This document shows positions 24,060-31,795 of a stretch of DNA of 36,329 nt, one piece after another. The translations under genes and the position numbers were made by a program. Each line of letters starts with the position of its first letter. The first letter of the stretch is position 1. This DNA comes from CAZUSU01 sp964623315 (GTDB lineage Bacteria > Patescibacteriota > Patescibacteriia > Magasanikbacterales > 2-02-FULL-50-9b): contig CAZUSU010000038.1 of NCBI GenBank assembly GCA_964623315.1, positions 1-36,329 of the forward strand, given 5' to 3'. The notes beneath the pieces were generated by a model. It worked only from the letters and a program-made list of their open reading frames with translations, did not search any database and was not told the DNA's origin.

Positions 24060-26246
24060 ATGCACCTATCTTCCGTCATCAAAAAAACAGAATTTTTCAC
24101 CGAGTTATTTTTATACGCGGCATGCCTCGTACCGCTCATCATTGCGCAGGACTCATCCATTTTTCCGTTTGTGTTTCCCAAAGCAATTTATTTTGAAATA
24201 ACCGTGGGGGTTGCGTTGGTGGGTATGGCCGGTTTGTGGGGGCTCTCGGCGCCGAGCCGTCCGCGCCGCGGGCCGTTTATCGTCGTGCTTATCACGTACG
24301 CCGTCCTGTTATTTATTTCCAGCATGCAAGGGATTGATCCGCCGCGTTCCCTGTGGAGTAATCATGAACGCATGACCGGTGTTATTTATGTGTGGCACGC
24401 GATGATGTTTGGCCTGCTGGTGGCGTGCTATTACTACATGAAGCCGGAGCGCCTCAAATATTTTTTGTGGTATGTGTGCGGCGTTTCTAGCGTGGTTGCT
24501 CTTTCCGGCATCGTGCAGGCGTTTAATCCGAATTTCTTGATTTCCATGAGTAAGCGTGCGGCAGGCACCTTGGGTAATCCGATTTATCTGGGCGGATTAT
24601 CCGCGATGATGCTGGTATTAAATGGCTATTTTGTTTTTGCAGAGCGACGCTCGCTCTGGCGCTGGTTTTTTGTGCTCGGCGTGGTACTGAATGGTGCCGC
24701 GTTATATTTTAGTGGTACGCGTGGCGCCGCCGTTTCATTATTTGTTGCGGCCGTGGTTGCGATATGTTGGTATGCGCCGCGCGCATGGCTCAGCGAGTAT
24801 AGAAAACATTTTATCGCTACGGTGGTGGCAGGTGTGGCAATTGTCGGACTGTTATTTGTGCTGGTGCGTGCAGATGTGATACCAAATGACAGCACCATTA
24901 ATCGTCTGTTTGATGCGCGCGGATTTACGACAACGCTCTCTACCCGCGTGATTGCATGGAAGATTGCCTATGAAGGGTTTCTTGAAAAACCGGTGCTCGG
25001 TTGGGGTCCGGAAAATTTTTTCTACGTGTTTAATAAATATTACAATCCGAAGTCATTGTTGTTTGGCAGTTACGAAACATGGTTTGATCACGCGCATAAT
25101 GCGCCGCTCGATATTTTGGTGACGCAAGGCGCGTTGGGGTTGTTCGTTTATCTTTCATTGTATGTGGTGGCGTGGTGGCATGCGATACGCACTCGGCCGC
25201 AAAACGGTACCGATGAATTGTTGACGGTAGTGTTATTGCTCATGCTCGTTATGCATTTTGTGCAAAATTTATTTGTGTTTGATCATCCGGTGTCCTACGC
25301 ATATTTTTATTTATTTTTTGGCGTACTGGTGGCGCGTTACTGGCACAGAGATTCTCCTCTGCAGGCGCAATTAATTACGGCGCGTCAAACGTATCCGGCA
25401 GTATTGGTAGTGACGCAGGGTGCGCTTTTGCTTCTGGTTATGTATATCTCCGTGCCATCTATCAGGATGAATTCGCTGGATTATCAGGCGCAAGTTGTGG
25501 CGCGCACGGGCAATTTAAAAGTGGCACAGCAATTATTTCAGCAAGCGCGCGCCATTAACGGGCCGCACCTTCCGGATGTTCTGCTTGATATTGGCCGCGT
25601 CAGTCAACAGCATATTTTTCCGGAAAACGTGGCGGAGCGACAGGTATTTTATCGCTATGGGCTGTCGGCGCTTGATGAGTTGATTCTCAAATATGAACGG
25701 TACAATTTACTCGCCGTTTTGATGCAGGCGCAAAATTTAACGGTCGGGGTGCAAGCTGGAAACAAAACACTTATTGCGCCCGCAGAAGCGGCGTATCGGA
25801 GTGCGGCACAGTTAAGTCCTTTACGTCAGCAAATTTATTATTCGTGGGGACGATTATATTATTTGACGCGCCAGAATGTAGAAGGGGTAAAAATTATACA
25901 AAAAGCAATTGACGCCGAGCCGCGCGTCGCCACCTCATATTGGTATATGGCGCTATTCTCCGTTGATTTTGATGCCGCAAAAGCGGTGCAAGCGCTTAAT
26001 AAGGCGTTGGAGTTGGGTTATGAGGTACGCGGAACCATGAATGTGCTCATTTCGGCATCCATTTATGCGCGTGCCGGTGAATATGCAAATTCAGCCGCCC
26101 TGTACGAACGAGCGCTGGACGATTCCCAATCAAGGGATTGGGGCAAACCAATAATTAAGGACGCGTATGAAACAGCCGGTAAAGCGCGGCGGCCGGAATT
26201 ACAAAAGCGGATTAAAGATCTGTTTCCGGCGGAGTTTAAGAAATAA
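24060..26246 (+). CDS. O-antigen ligase-like membrane protein with C-terminal TPR tail
   Basis: 728 residues, start ATG 24060 three bases after the upstream stop, no SD. About 12 membrane segments lie in residues 12-455. The loop reads KPVLGWGPENFFYVFNKYYN and ETWFDHAHNAPLDILVTQG, the same pattern with DHAHN for DKPHN. Residues about 475-725 are TPR-like (YYSWGRLYYLTRQNVEGVKI, ATSYWYMALFSVDFDAAKAV). Together with 18003, 19783 and 21930 it makes four members of one family side by side, so duplication with divergence is likely. They may act on different glycans or acceptors. Confidence 0.88.
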   Translation: MHLSSVIKKTEFFTELFLYAACLVPLIIAQDSSIFPFVFPKAIYFEITVGVALVGMAGLWGLSAPSRPRRGPFIVVLITYAVLLFISSMQGIDPPRSLWSNHERMTGVIYVWHAMMFGLLVACYYYMKPERLKYFLWYVCGVSSVVALSGIVQAFNPNFLISMSKRAAGTLGNPIYLGGLSAMMLVLNGYFVFAERRSLWRWFFVLGVVLNGAALYFSGTRGAAVSLFVAAVVAICWYAPRAWLSEYRKHFIATVVAGVAIVGLLFVLVRADVIPNDSTINRLFDARGFTTTLSTRVIAWKIAYEGFLEKPVLGWGPENFFYVFNKYYNPKSLLFGSYETWFDHAHNAPLDILVTQGALGLFVYLSLYVVAWWHAIRTRPQNGTDELLTVVLLLMLVMHFVQNLFVFDHPVSYAYFYLFFGVLVARYWHRDSPLQAQLITARQTYPAVLVVTQGALLLLVMYISVPSIRMNSLDYQAQVVARTGNLKVAQQLFQQARAINGPHLPDVLLDIGRVSQQHIFPENVAERQVFYRYGLSALDELILKYERYNLLAVLMQAQNLTVGVQAGNKTLIAPAEAAYRSAAQLSPLRQQIYYSWGRLYYLTRQNVEGVKIIQKAIDAEPRVATSYWYMALFSVDFDAAKAVQALNKALELGYEVRGTMNVLISASIYARAGEYANSAALYERALDDSQSRDWGKPIIKDAYETAGKARRPELQKRIKDLFPAEFKK

Positions 26247-26249
26247 TCT

Positions 26250-27383
26250 GTGACATCAAAACCTCTTATTATTGTACTGTCTACCGGATTTGCGCCGCAC
26301 GTTGGTGGCGCAGAAGTTGCAGTGCAGGAGTTATTGGTACGATTGCGCGATCGGTTTGATTTCGTGGTGGTGACGGCGCGGATGGATGTGCGATTACCGG
26401 TGCGTGACCGGTGGAACGGTATTCCGGTGGTGCGCGTGGGGTGGGGAAGTGCATTAGATAAAACGTGGTTGTTAGTTGCCGGTCCGTGGCAGGTGTGGCG
26501 TTTGCGGCCGCAGGCGTTATGGGCCGTGATGGCCAGTTATGCCGGCGCCGCCAGTTGGATTGCTGAACGCTTGTTAGGGGTACCCTACGCGTTGATGCTC
26601 CAAGAAGGGGATGATTTGTCTGCGCTTGAACGACGGCTCGGTGTGTTGCGTGCGCCATTCAAATGGATTTTTCGTGATGCCACCGCAGTCCACGCGATTG
26701 CGCCGTTCTTAGGTGATTGGGCGCGCGATCACGGCGCGCGCGCCGCGGTTATTGTTATTCCAAACGGGGTAGATGTTGCGGCGTTTAAGATTTCCGATGC
26801 AGAGCGTACCGCAGGGCGTTTGCACGTTCGTCATGAATTAAATATTCCACCAGACGCCGATGTTGTCCTGACTATTTCGCGTCTTGTCATAAAAAATGGT
26901 ATTGCTGATTTAATTTCTGCCGTAAAACATATCCCGACGGCGCATCTCATTGTGGTCGGCGACGGTGAATTGCGCGACCCCTTGGCGGTACAAGCCGCAG
27001 AAGTGCGGGATCGTATACATTTTGTGGGTACACAACCGCCAGCGGAAATAAAAAAATATGCCGCCGCATCAGACATTTTTTGTCGCCCCTCTTTGAGCGA
27101 AGGACTGGGCATTGTTTTTTTAGAAGCAATGGCCATGGGGTTGCCGGTTGTCGCCACGCGTGTCGGCGGCATTCCGAGTATTGTGTCTGACGGCAAAACC
27201 GGATTGCTGGTGGCGCCGCATGCGCCGGAGGAATTAGCAACGGCTCTGGTGCGCGTACTACATGATTCTGCGCTTCGTCAACAATTAATTTTGAACGGTT
27301 TTTCCCACGTGCAGAATTTTGAATGGCACCGGTTGGCGCCTCGTTTTTCAGAATGGTTGGCACAGGCGTTAGAGCCTGTTTAG
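26250..27383 (+). CDS. Glycosyltransferase family 4; last codons come from a mobile-element relic
   Basis: 377 residues from a GTG start (26250) four bases after the upstream stop. N-terminal half: LIIVLSTGFAPHVGGAEVAV with the GGAE loop. C-terminal half: VLTISRLVIKNGIADLISAV, VVGDGEL, and the E-x7-E element EGLGIVFLE inside PSLSEGLG. Length is typical. It is last in the operon with two Wzy-TPR genes. The final codons GAG CCT GTT TAG lie inside a 30-bp copy of the end of the palindromic element found at 21716, so the natural C-terminus has been replaced or slightly altered; the catalytic part is intact. Confidence 0.9.
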   Translation: MTSKPLIIVLSTGFAPHVGGAEVAVQELLVRLRDRFDFVVVTARMDVRLPVRDRWNGIPVVRVGWGSALDKTWLLVAGPWQVWRLRPQALWAVMASYAGAASWIAERLLGVPYALMLQEGDDLSALERRLGVLRAPFKWIFRDATAVHAIAPFLGDWARDHGARAAVIVIPNGVDVAAFKISDAERTAGRLHVRHELNIPPDADVVLTISRLVIKNGIADLISAVKHIPTAHLIVVGDGELRDPLAVQAAEVRDRIHFVGTQPPAEIKKYAAASDIFCRPSLSEGLGIVFLEAMAMGLPVVATRVGGIPSIVSDGKTGLLVAPHAPEELATALVRVLHDSALRQQLILNGFSHVQNFEWHRLAPRFSEWLAQALEPV

Positions 27384-27400
27384 AATCTTCCCCCTCTGCT
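27371..27400 (-). mobile_element. 30-bp relic of the palindromic element (one end only)
   Basis: It matches the complement of 21849-21878 with two mismatches: the 18-bp terminal repeat (one change) plus the TCCCCCTCT side sequence specific to that end. It is preceded by TTA, again of the TNA type. The rest of the element is missing. Confidence 0.75.
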
Positions 27401-27409
27401 AAAAAACGA

Positions 27410-27439
27410 TTGACAAGGTGCCCCTCATTCTGTTATCCT
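27410..27439 (+). promoter_or_regulatory. Promoter of the UDP-sugar dehydrogenase gene
   Basis: TTGACA 27410-27415, then TATCCT 27434-27439 (spacing 18; TTATCC at 17). The ATG at 27450 is 10 bases on, so the leader is about four bases. The promoter starts 9 bp after the element relic. Confidence 0.7.
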
Positions 27440-27449
27440 GTACTTTACT

Positions 27450-28253
27450 ATGAACAAACCTCTCATTGGTATCATTGCGGTCGGTATGGTCGGCGGCGCG
27501 CTGGAGCGTTATTTTGTTTCATCCGGATACACCGTCGCGGTGTATGATCCGCCAAAGGGATTTGCCGATGCTGACGTGCTCCAGAAGTGTGATTATATTT
27601 TTATCTGTGTGCCAACACCTTATGACGAAGCCAAGGGCGGATTTGATCTGTCATATGTGGAAACGGCGTTCAAATTAATTCCGGAGGGTAAGACCGTCAT
27701 TATTAAATCAACGGTTCTGCCGGGCACCACGGAACTGTTGCAGAATAAATTTCCACATCTCAAATTACTGTTTAATCCGGAATTTTTAACGGAAGAAACG
27801 GCAGATCAAGATATGAAATTTCCGGATCGCCAAGTGGTGGGATATACCAAGGAAAGTTTTACCGTGGCCGGCGATGTTATGCAGATTTTGCCGCTCGCCC
27901 CGCTGGAACGTATCATTCCGGCGACTGAGGCCGAGATGGTAAAGTATTATGGCAACACGTGGTTTTCGGTGAAAGTGGTTTTTGCGAATCAGATGTATGA
28001 CTTGTGTCAAAAATTAGGTATAGATTATGATCGCGTCAAAGAAGCGGCCTGTGCGGACAAACGCATCGGCCGTTCGCATTTGGATATTTTTCACAAAGGA
28101 TATCGCGGTTACGGCGGCAAGTGTTTACCAAAAGATACGCGAGCGCTTATTCAAATGGGCGACCGCGTTGGCGTATCCATGGAGCTGTTAAAAACCGTAG
28201 AAGCGATTAACAACGCCTTGATCCAGCAAAACAGTTTGGATCGTGATCGTTAA
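27450..28253 (+). CDS. Short UDP-glucose/GDP-mannose dehydrogenase-family protein lacking the C-terminal domain
   Basis: 267 residues, against 390-450 for typical Ugd. The N-terminal NAD-binding part starts LIGIIAVGMVGGALERYF (a degenerate GxGxxG), followed by IFICVPTP, IIKSTVLPGTT and NPEFLTEETADQD, all hallmarks. The central helical domain contains EMVKYYGNTWFSVKVVFAN and the catalytic Cys225 in GGKCLPKD. The protein ends soon after, so the UDP-binding C-terminal domain is absent. There is no sign of a frameshift: the next gene begins 6 bp later. It may be an active short form or rely on a partner. Expected reaction: oxidation of a UDP- or GDP-hexose to the uronic acid with two NAD+. It pairs logically with the epimerase and the UXS-like gene. 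Confidence 0.82.
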   Translation: MNKPLIGIIAVGMVGGALERYFVSSGYTVAVYDPPKGFADADVLQKCDYIFICVPTPYDEAKGGFDLSYVETAFKLIPEGKTVIIKSTVLPGTTELLQNKFPHLKLLFNPEFLTEETADQDMKFPDRQVVGYTKESFTVAGDVMQILPLAPLERIIPATEAEMVKYYGNTWFSVKVVFANQMYDLCQKLGIDYDRVKEAACADKRIGRSHLDIFHKGYRGYGGKCLPKDTRALIQMGDRVGVSMELLKTVEAINNALIQQNSLDRDR

Positions 28254-28258
28254 AAAAT

Positions 28259-29164
28259 ATGAAATACCTCGTCACCGGCGGCGCAGGATTTATTGGAGCG
28301 AATGTGGTGGAGCAGTTGCTTTCTGCCGGCCACTCGGTGACCGTGCTTGATGATTTGAGTTTGGGCAAGCGCGAACGCGTACCGGCGGCGGCGCAATTTA
28401 TTCAAGGAAGCATTACGGACGCGGCCACCTGTGCCAACGCCTGTGCCGGCCAAGACGGCGTGTTTCATTTGGCCGCCATTCCCCGCATGCCGCTATCCAT
28501 TGAAAAGCCGTTTGAAACGAACGAAGTAAATGTTGATGGCACTCTGCGCCTGCTCATCGCGGCGCGTGATGCCGGTGTCAAACGGTTTGTGTTTTCTTCT
28601 TCGTCCAGCGTGTACGGGCCGCAAGACACACTGCCGTTTATTGAATCAATGAAATGTCACCCTTTGTCGCCGTATGGTTTGCAAAAATTAGTGGGCGAGC
28701 AGTGGTGTGCCTTGTTCACGGAATTATATACCTTGCCCTGTGTTGCCCTGCGTTATTTTAATGTGTACGGCGGCCGGTGGCATGAAGCGTCTGGATCATA
28801 TCCGCTCGTCACCGCGTTGTTTATTAAATTAAGAAAAGAAGGGAAACCACTTACGCTAACCGGCGACGGGGAATACCGACGCGATTTTACCCATGTCACG
28901 GATGTGGCCCGCGCTAATATTTTGGCTATGGAATCCGTGAATATTAAGGGTGGCGAAATTTTTAATATTGGCGCCGGTAATAACGCTTCGGTCAAAGATG
29001 TTGCGGAAATGATCGGCGGTCCGGTTGAATTTATTCCGGAACGCGTCGGCGATCCGCGGGTGACGCTCGCCAACAACAGACACGCAAAAGAAATACTTGG
29101 ATGGGAGCCGCAGGTGAAACTGGCGGACGGGATTCAAGAACTCAAAAAAATTGCAGGACTCTGA
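28259..29164 (+). CDS. NAD-dependent sugar-nucleotide epimerase (GalE-like, extended SDR)
   Basis: 301 residues. GGAGFIGANV (residues 7-16) is the NAD-binding loop; DDLSLGKRE (31-39) binds the adenosine ribose; SSSSSVYG (113-120) and the catalytic Tyr139/Lys143 in SPYGLQK follow. ALRYFNVYGGRW and YRRDFTHVTDVARANI are typical of UDP-hexose 4-epimerases and related enzymes. It is slightly short for GalE. It starts 6 bp after the dehydrogenase gene, so it is in the same operon. Substrate could be UDP-Glc, UDP-GlcNAc or UDP-GlcA; the sequence does not settle it. Confidence 0.88.
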   Translation: MKYLVTGGAGFIGANVVEQLLSAGHSVTVLDDLSLGKRERVPAAAQFIQGSITDAATCANACAGQDGVFHLAAIPRMPLSIEKPFETNEVNVDGTLRLLIAARDAGVKRFVFSSSSSVYGPQDTLPFIESMKCHPLSPYGLQKLVGEQWCALFTELYTLPCVALRYFNVYGGRWHEASGSYPLVTALFIKLRKEGKPLTLTGDGEYRRDFTHVTDVARANILAMESVNIKGGEIFNIGAGNNASVKDVAEMIGGPVEFIPERVGDPRVTLANNRHAKEILGWEPQVKLADGIQELKKIAGL

Positions 29165-29177
29165 TGTTTTTTAGCCC

Positions 29178-29205
29178 TTGACATTACAGTTGTGCGTGAT
29201 ATGAT
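29178..29205 (+). promoter_or_regulatory. Promoter of the coiled-coil gene
   Basis: TTGACA 29178-29183, 16 bp, TATGAT 29200-29205. Leader about 28 nt. Confidence 0.7.
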
Positions 29206-29239
29206 GGCATCATAATTCATTTTTTTAGTCAATCTGAAG

Positions 29240-29587
29240 GTGGGACAAAAAGTATCTCTGGAGATGGTCGCTGATGTCGCTGTTATGGCGACCGAGCGAC
29301 ATTTTGAAGTAGTGGCCCTTATAAAGGGTCAGGGTGTGGAAATTGCAACTATACGGGCGGATATGGATCAAGTCAAAGCCGACGTTGTGCAAGTCAAAGC
29401 CGACGTTGTGCAAGTTAAAGCCGACGTGGCCCAAGTAAAGGCAGATGTGGCCCAAGTAAAAGCAGATGTTGGTTCAATTAAAGCAAAGATGCTATCGTCT
29501 GAACTGTCAGCTGATCAACGCCACGAGGAATTGCTTAACGCAATACGTGGATTTCGTGGGATGTCGCAGGTAGCGTTTGCGCGGTAA
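29240..29587 (+). CDS. Small coiled-coil protein with 7-residue tandem repeats
   Basis: 115 residues from GTG 29240; GAAG lies directly before it, too close for a normal SD, so ATG 29264 is an alternative start. Residues about 42-80 are five to six copies of QVKADV(V/A), which equal heptads with hydrophobic V/V spacing, a textbook coiled coil. Before it is a helix (LEMVADVAVMATERHFEVVA), after it SADQRHEELLNAIRGFRG. No signal peptide or membrane segment. I recognise no family with known function. It has its own promoter and converges with the sugar-transferase gene, 4 bp apart. Confidence 0.65.
   Translation: MGQKVSLEMVADVAVMATERHFEVVALIKGQGVEIATIRADMDQVKADVVQVKADVVQVKADVAQVKADVAQVKADVGSIKAKMLSSELSADQRHEELLNAIRGFRGMSQVAFAR
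29369..29485 (+). repeat. 21-bp tandem repeats inside the coiled-coil gene
   Basis: Units start at 29369, 29390, 29411, 29432 and 29453 with a degenerate sixth. Units 1 and 2 are identical; later ones carry silent changes. Slippage would change the coil length by whole heptads without shifting frame. Confidence 0.9.
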
Positions 29588-29591
29588 TACA

Positions 29592-30971
29592 TTACCGCCC
29601 TTTTCCGTACAACACCACGTGTATTGTTTTTAACAAAATGGTGATATCCAAAAAAAATGATCTATTTTTTAAATAATATAAATCGTACTGAAATTTTTTC
29701 ATTTGTTGCGCCAATGTTTCGGCGTACGGATAATTAATTTGCGCCCAGCCGGTAATCCCCGGACGCACCAAATGGCGCACGCTAAAAAATGGCGTATGAC
29801 GTTCAAACTCATGCACAAATTGCGGACGCTCCGGCCGCGGGCCAATCAAACTCATTTCGCCGCGCAAAATATTTATCATTTGCGGCAGTTCATCAATGCG
29901 CATTTTTCGCAGGAGCGCGCCCACGCGCGTAATACGCGGATCGTTGACCGAAGTAGTTTGCGCGCCGCCAATTTCTGCGCTCCCATCTGCCGCAAGCACC
30001 CGCATCGTGCGTAATTTATACACGTTAAATTTTTTGCCATTATGTCCGACGCGTTCCTGTTTAAAAAAGAGCGGTCCGCGATCAGAAAAACGCACGACCA
30101 GCGCAATAAACGGGAGCAAAATCCCTAAGATTGCCAACCCCACTAATGCGACCATATAATCCACCACCCCGTGCAAACTGGTGTACAGCACGGCGCGCTC
30201 CGGATGAATATGTTCAAAAAACCACTGTTCGCCAAGCGATTCAACTTGTATGCGACCGGTTAATGATTCAAAAAAGGTGTCGCCGGTAATGATTCGTACG
30301 TGCCAAAAAAGGAGCTCATATAATTCGCGATTTAATGCCGCGGTTTGCGCGTCGCTTCCAACAACAATCAGATTTATTTTGTGTTCCGATACCAGTGCGC
30401 GTATGGGTGTTGCCGCAGAGAGCAGGGGAACGGCGCGTGATGCGTGGGCAAATAACGCAGGCGTAGAAGTAACCACCCCCACCACTTTATAACCAATCTG
30501 TCTGTTTTCGTGTAGCGTGGTGACGAGCTCGGCAAGCTCTTTGTTTGGTTGAATAAAGAGCGCGCGCGGGCGCGCCGTGAGATGCGCCAGCGCACACACC
30601 ATGCGCCACGCAATAACCAACAGCCCCCACAGCACAGCCAAGAGCAGTAAATTTGTTTTTGGTGTTATGCGCCATGCCGGTACTAAATAAAAAAGGGCGA
30701 TGGCGCCGCCGAGCGCCATGACCCACACCTGTACAAATCGTCTATAAAACATCAACGACGGTTGGATAACGTATAAATCGTACAGTCCGTTCGCGTACAA
30801 TAATATGATCCACAGGGCCCCGACTACCCCCATCGGATTGGCGTGTGCACGCCACAAAATGCTAAAATCACCCGTGCCATAGCGGAGCACAATCATCAGC
30901 GACAGCGCCAAGAGCAGTGCCACCACATCGCCCAGCAAAATCACGATTTTTTTCTTTTTGACAGTTGTCAT
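29592..30971 (-). CDS. Polyprenyl-phosphate hexose-1-phosphate transferase (WbaP/WcaJ-like)
   Basis: 459 residues. Four N-terminal membrane segments (about 8-125), a soluble CoA-binding-like domain (130-260), a further membrane element (about 273-300) and the catalytic domain (300-459) with FKQERVGHNGKKFNVYKLRT, DELPQMINILRGEMSLIGPR, PERP and RPGITGWAQI. These are the signature motifs of the bacterial sugar transferase family. It moves a hexose-1-phosphate from UDP-sugar to undecaprenyl phosphate and so starts glycan assembly. The ATG at 30971 lies 7 nt after a -10 box, so the mRNA is leaderless. Its first codons overlap the consensus promoter of the divergent gene. This is the only initiating enzyme in the window. 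Confidence 0.93.
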   Translation of the reverse strand: MTTVKKKKIVILLGDVVALLLALSLMIVLRYGTGDFSILWRAHANPMGVVGALWIILLYANGLYDLYVIQPSLMFYRRFVQVWVMALGGAIALFYLVPAWRITPKTNLLLLAVLWGLLVIAWRMVCALAHLTARPRALFIQPNKELAELVTTLHENRQIGYKVVGVVTSTPALFAHASRAVPLLSAATPIRALVSEHKINLIVVGSDAQTAALNRELYELLFWHVRIITGDTFFESLTGRIQVESLGEQWFFEHIHPERAVLYTSLHGVVDYMVALVGLAILGILLPFIALVVRFSDRGPLFFKQERVGHNGKKFNVYKLRTMRVLAADGSAEIGGAQTTSVNDPRITRVGALLRKMRIDELPQMINILRGEMSLIGPRPERPQFVHEFERHTPFFSVRHLVRPGITGWAQINYPYAETLAQQMKKFQYDLYYLKNRSFFLDITILLKTIHVVLYGKGR

Positions 30972-30986
30972 TTCAATGCGTATAAT
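30958..30986 (+). promoter_or_regulatory. Perfect consensus sigma-70 promoter of the gene at 31031
   Basis: TTGACA 30958-30963, exactly 17 bp, TATAAT 30981-30986. The -35 lies inside the first codons of the divergent sugar-transferase gene. Leader about 38 nt, no SD. Confidence 0.85.
30979..30984 (-). promoter_or_regulatory. -10 box of the sugar-transferase gene, overlapping the opposite -10
   Basis: Minus strand TATACG (complement of 30979-30984), seven bases, ATG 30971. It shares bases with the plus-strand TATAAT, so RNA polymerase can occupy only one direction at a time. Confidence 0.55.
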
Positions 30987-31030
30987 TACGGCCTGTTATA
31001 ACATACTCCTCTTAAGAATTCAAGCGCGCT

Positions 31031-31789
31031 ATGTCAGAACAATCTTTACCACCAGACGTTACCGAAGCGGAAACCGTTGCGCCGCTTTCAACTAAATCAG
31101 TGCTTTCTGTGGGCGGAATATTAATTCTTGCGGCGATTAGTTTCTTCGGTTATTTGCAGTATCAAAAAAGCGCGCTATGGGAAATTCCTTCGCGTGCGAG
31201 TATAGCGGATAAACCGGAATTAGCGGCCGCGTATGATCGCGCCTCTGCACTGCAAGCGAAAATTAGATCAGGCGAAGTGGATGTAAAACTCCCGAGATTT
31301 TATATTGACGTTGCGCAAGATCTCAAAATGATCGGCGACACCACGCGCGACACACAATGGCTCAACGCGTCTCTGCGAATGTTTGAGCGCGGTATTGATG
31401 CCACGGATCGGCGCAATACTTTGCTCATCGGTAATGCGGCGCAGTTGGCTATTGCTATTGGGAATCTGTCACTGGCAGAGAATTTTTTGCGCGAGGCAAT
31501 TGCGGCCGCGCCCGGTGACGCATCGCTTTATATCAATTTGGTTGATGTGTTAGTAAAAAAAGGTGCCACACCGGATGAGGTCATGGGTGTTTTTGCTGAA
31601 GGCGAACGACGCATTGTCGGTGGCGCTGATCTCGTCCTGCGTCGCGTTATGTACTATATTGCCGTTGGCAAATTGGATGCCGCCGTGCAGGATGTTGAAG
31701 CTTTGCACAATGCAGGTGTTCTTAAAGACAATAATTATGCGGCCGCGCTTGCGGACATTGCCTCAGCGCGTTCTGCTAAGCAAAAATAA
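31031..31789 (+). CDS. Membrane-anchored TPR-like protein
   Basis: 252 residues. A short cytosolic N-terminus (1-25), one membrane segment (about 26-43, VLSVGGILILAAISFFGYLQ), then an all-helical outer part. Residues 120-245 show TPR-type repeats (LIGNAAQLAIAIGNLSLAEN, DASLYINLVDVLVKKGATPD, VMYYIAVGKLDAAVQDVEAL). It resembles the TPR tails of the Wzy-like proteins but has no channel domain, so a scaffold or partner role in surface-polymer assembly is plausible (inference). It is driven by the strongest promoter in the window and is followed after 6 bp by the subtilase gene. Confidence 0.75.
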   Translation: MSEQSLPPDVTEAETVAPLSTKSVLSVGGILILAAISFFGYLQYQKSALWEIPSRASIADKPELAAAYDRASALQAKIRSGEVDVKLPRFYIDVAQDLKMIGDTTRDTQWLNASLRMFERGIDATDRRNTLLIGNAAQLAIAIGNLSLAENFLREAIAAAPGDASLYINLVDVLVKKGATPDEVMGVFAEGERRIVGGADLVLRRVMYYIAVGKLDAAVQDVEALHNAGVLKDNNYAAALADIASARSAKQK

Positions 31790-31795
31790 ATTTTC

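Noticed and set aside
29369..29485. Possible CRISPR array
   Set aside because: Repeats are directly adjacent with no spacers and encode heptads in frame.
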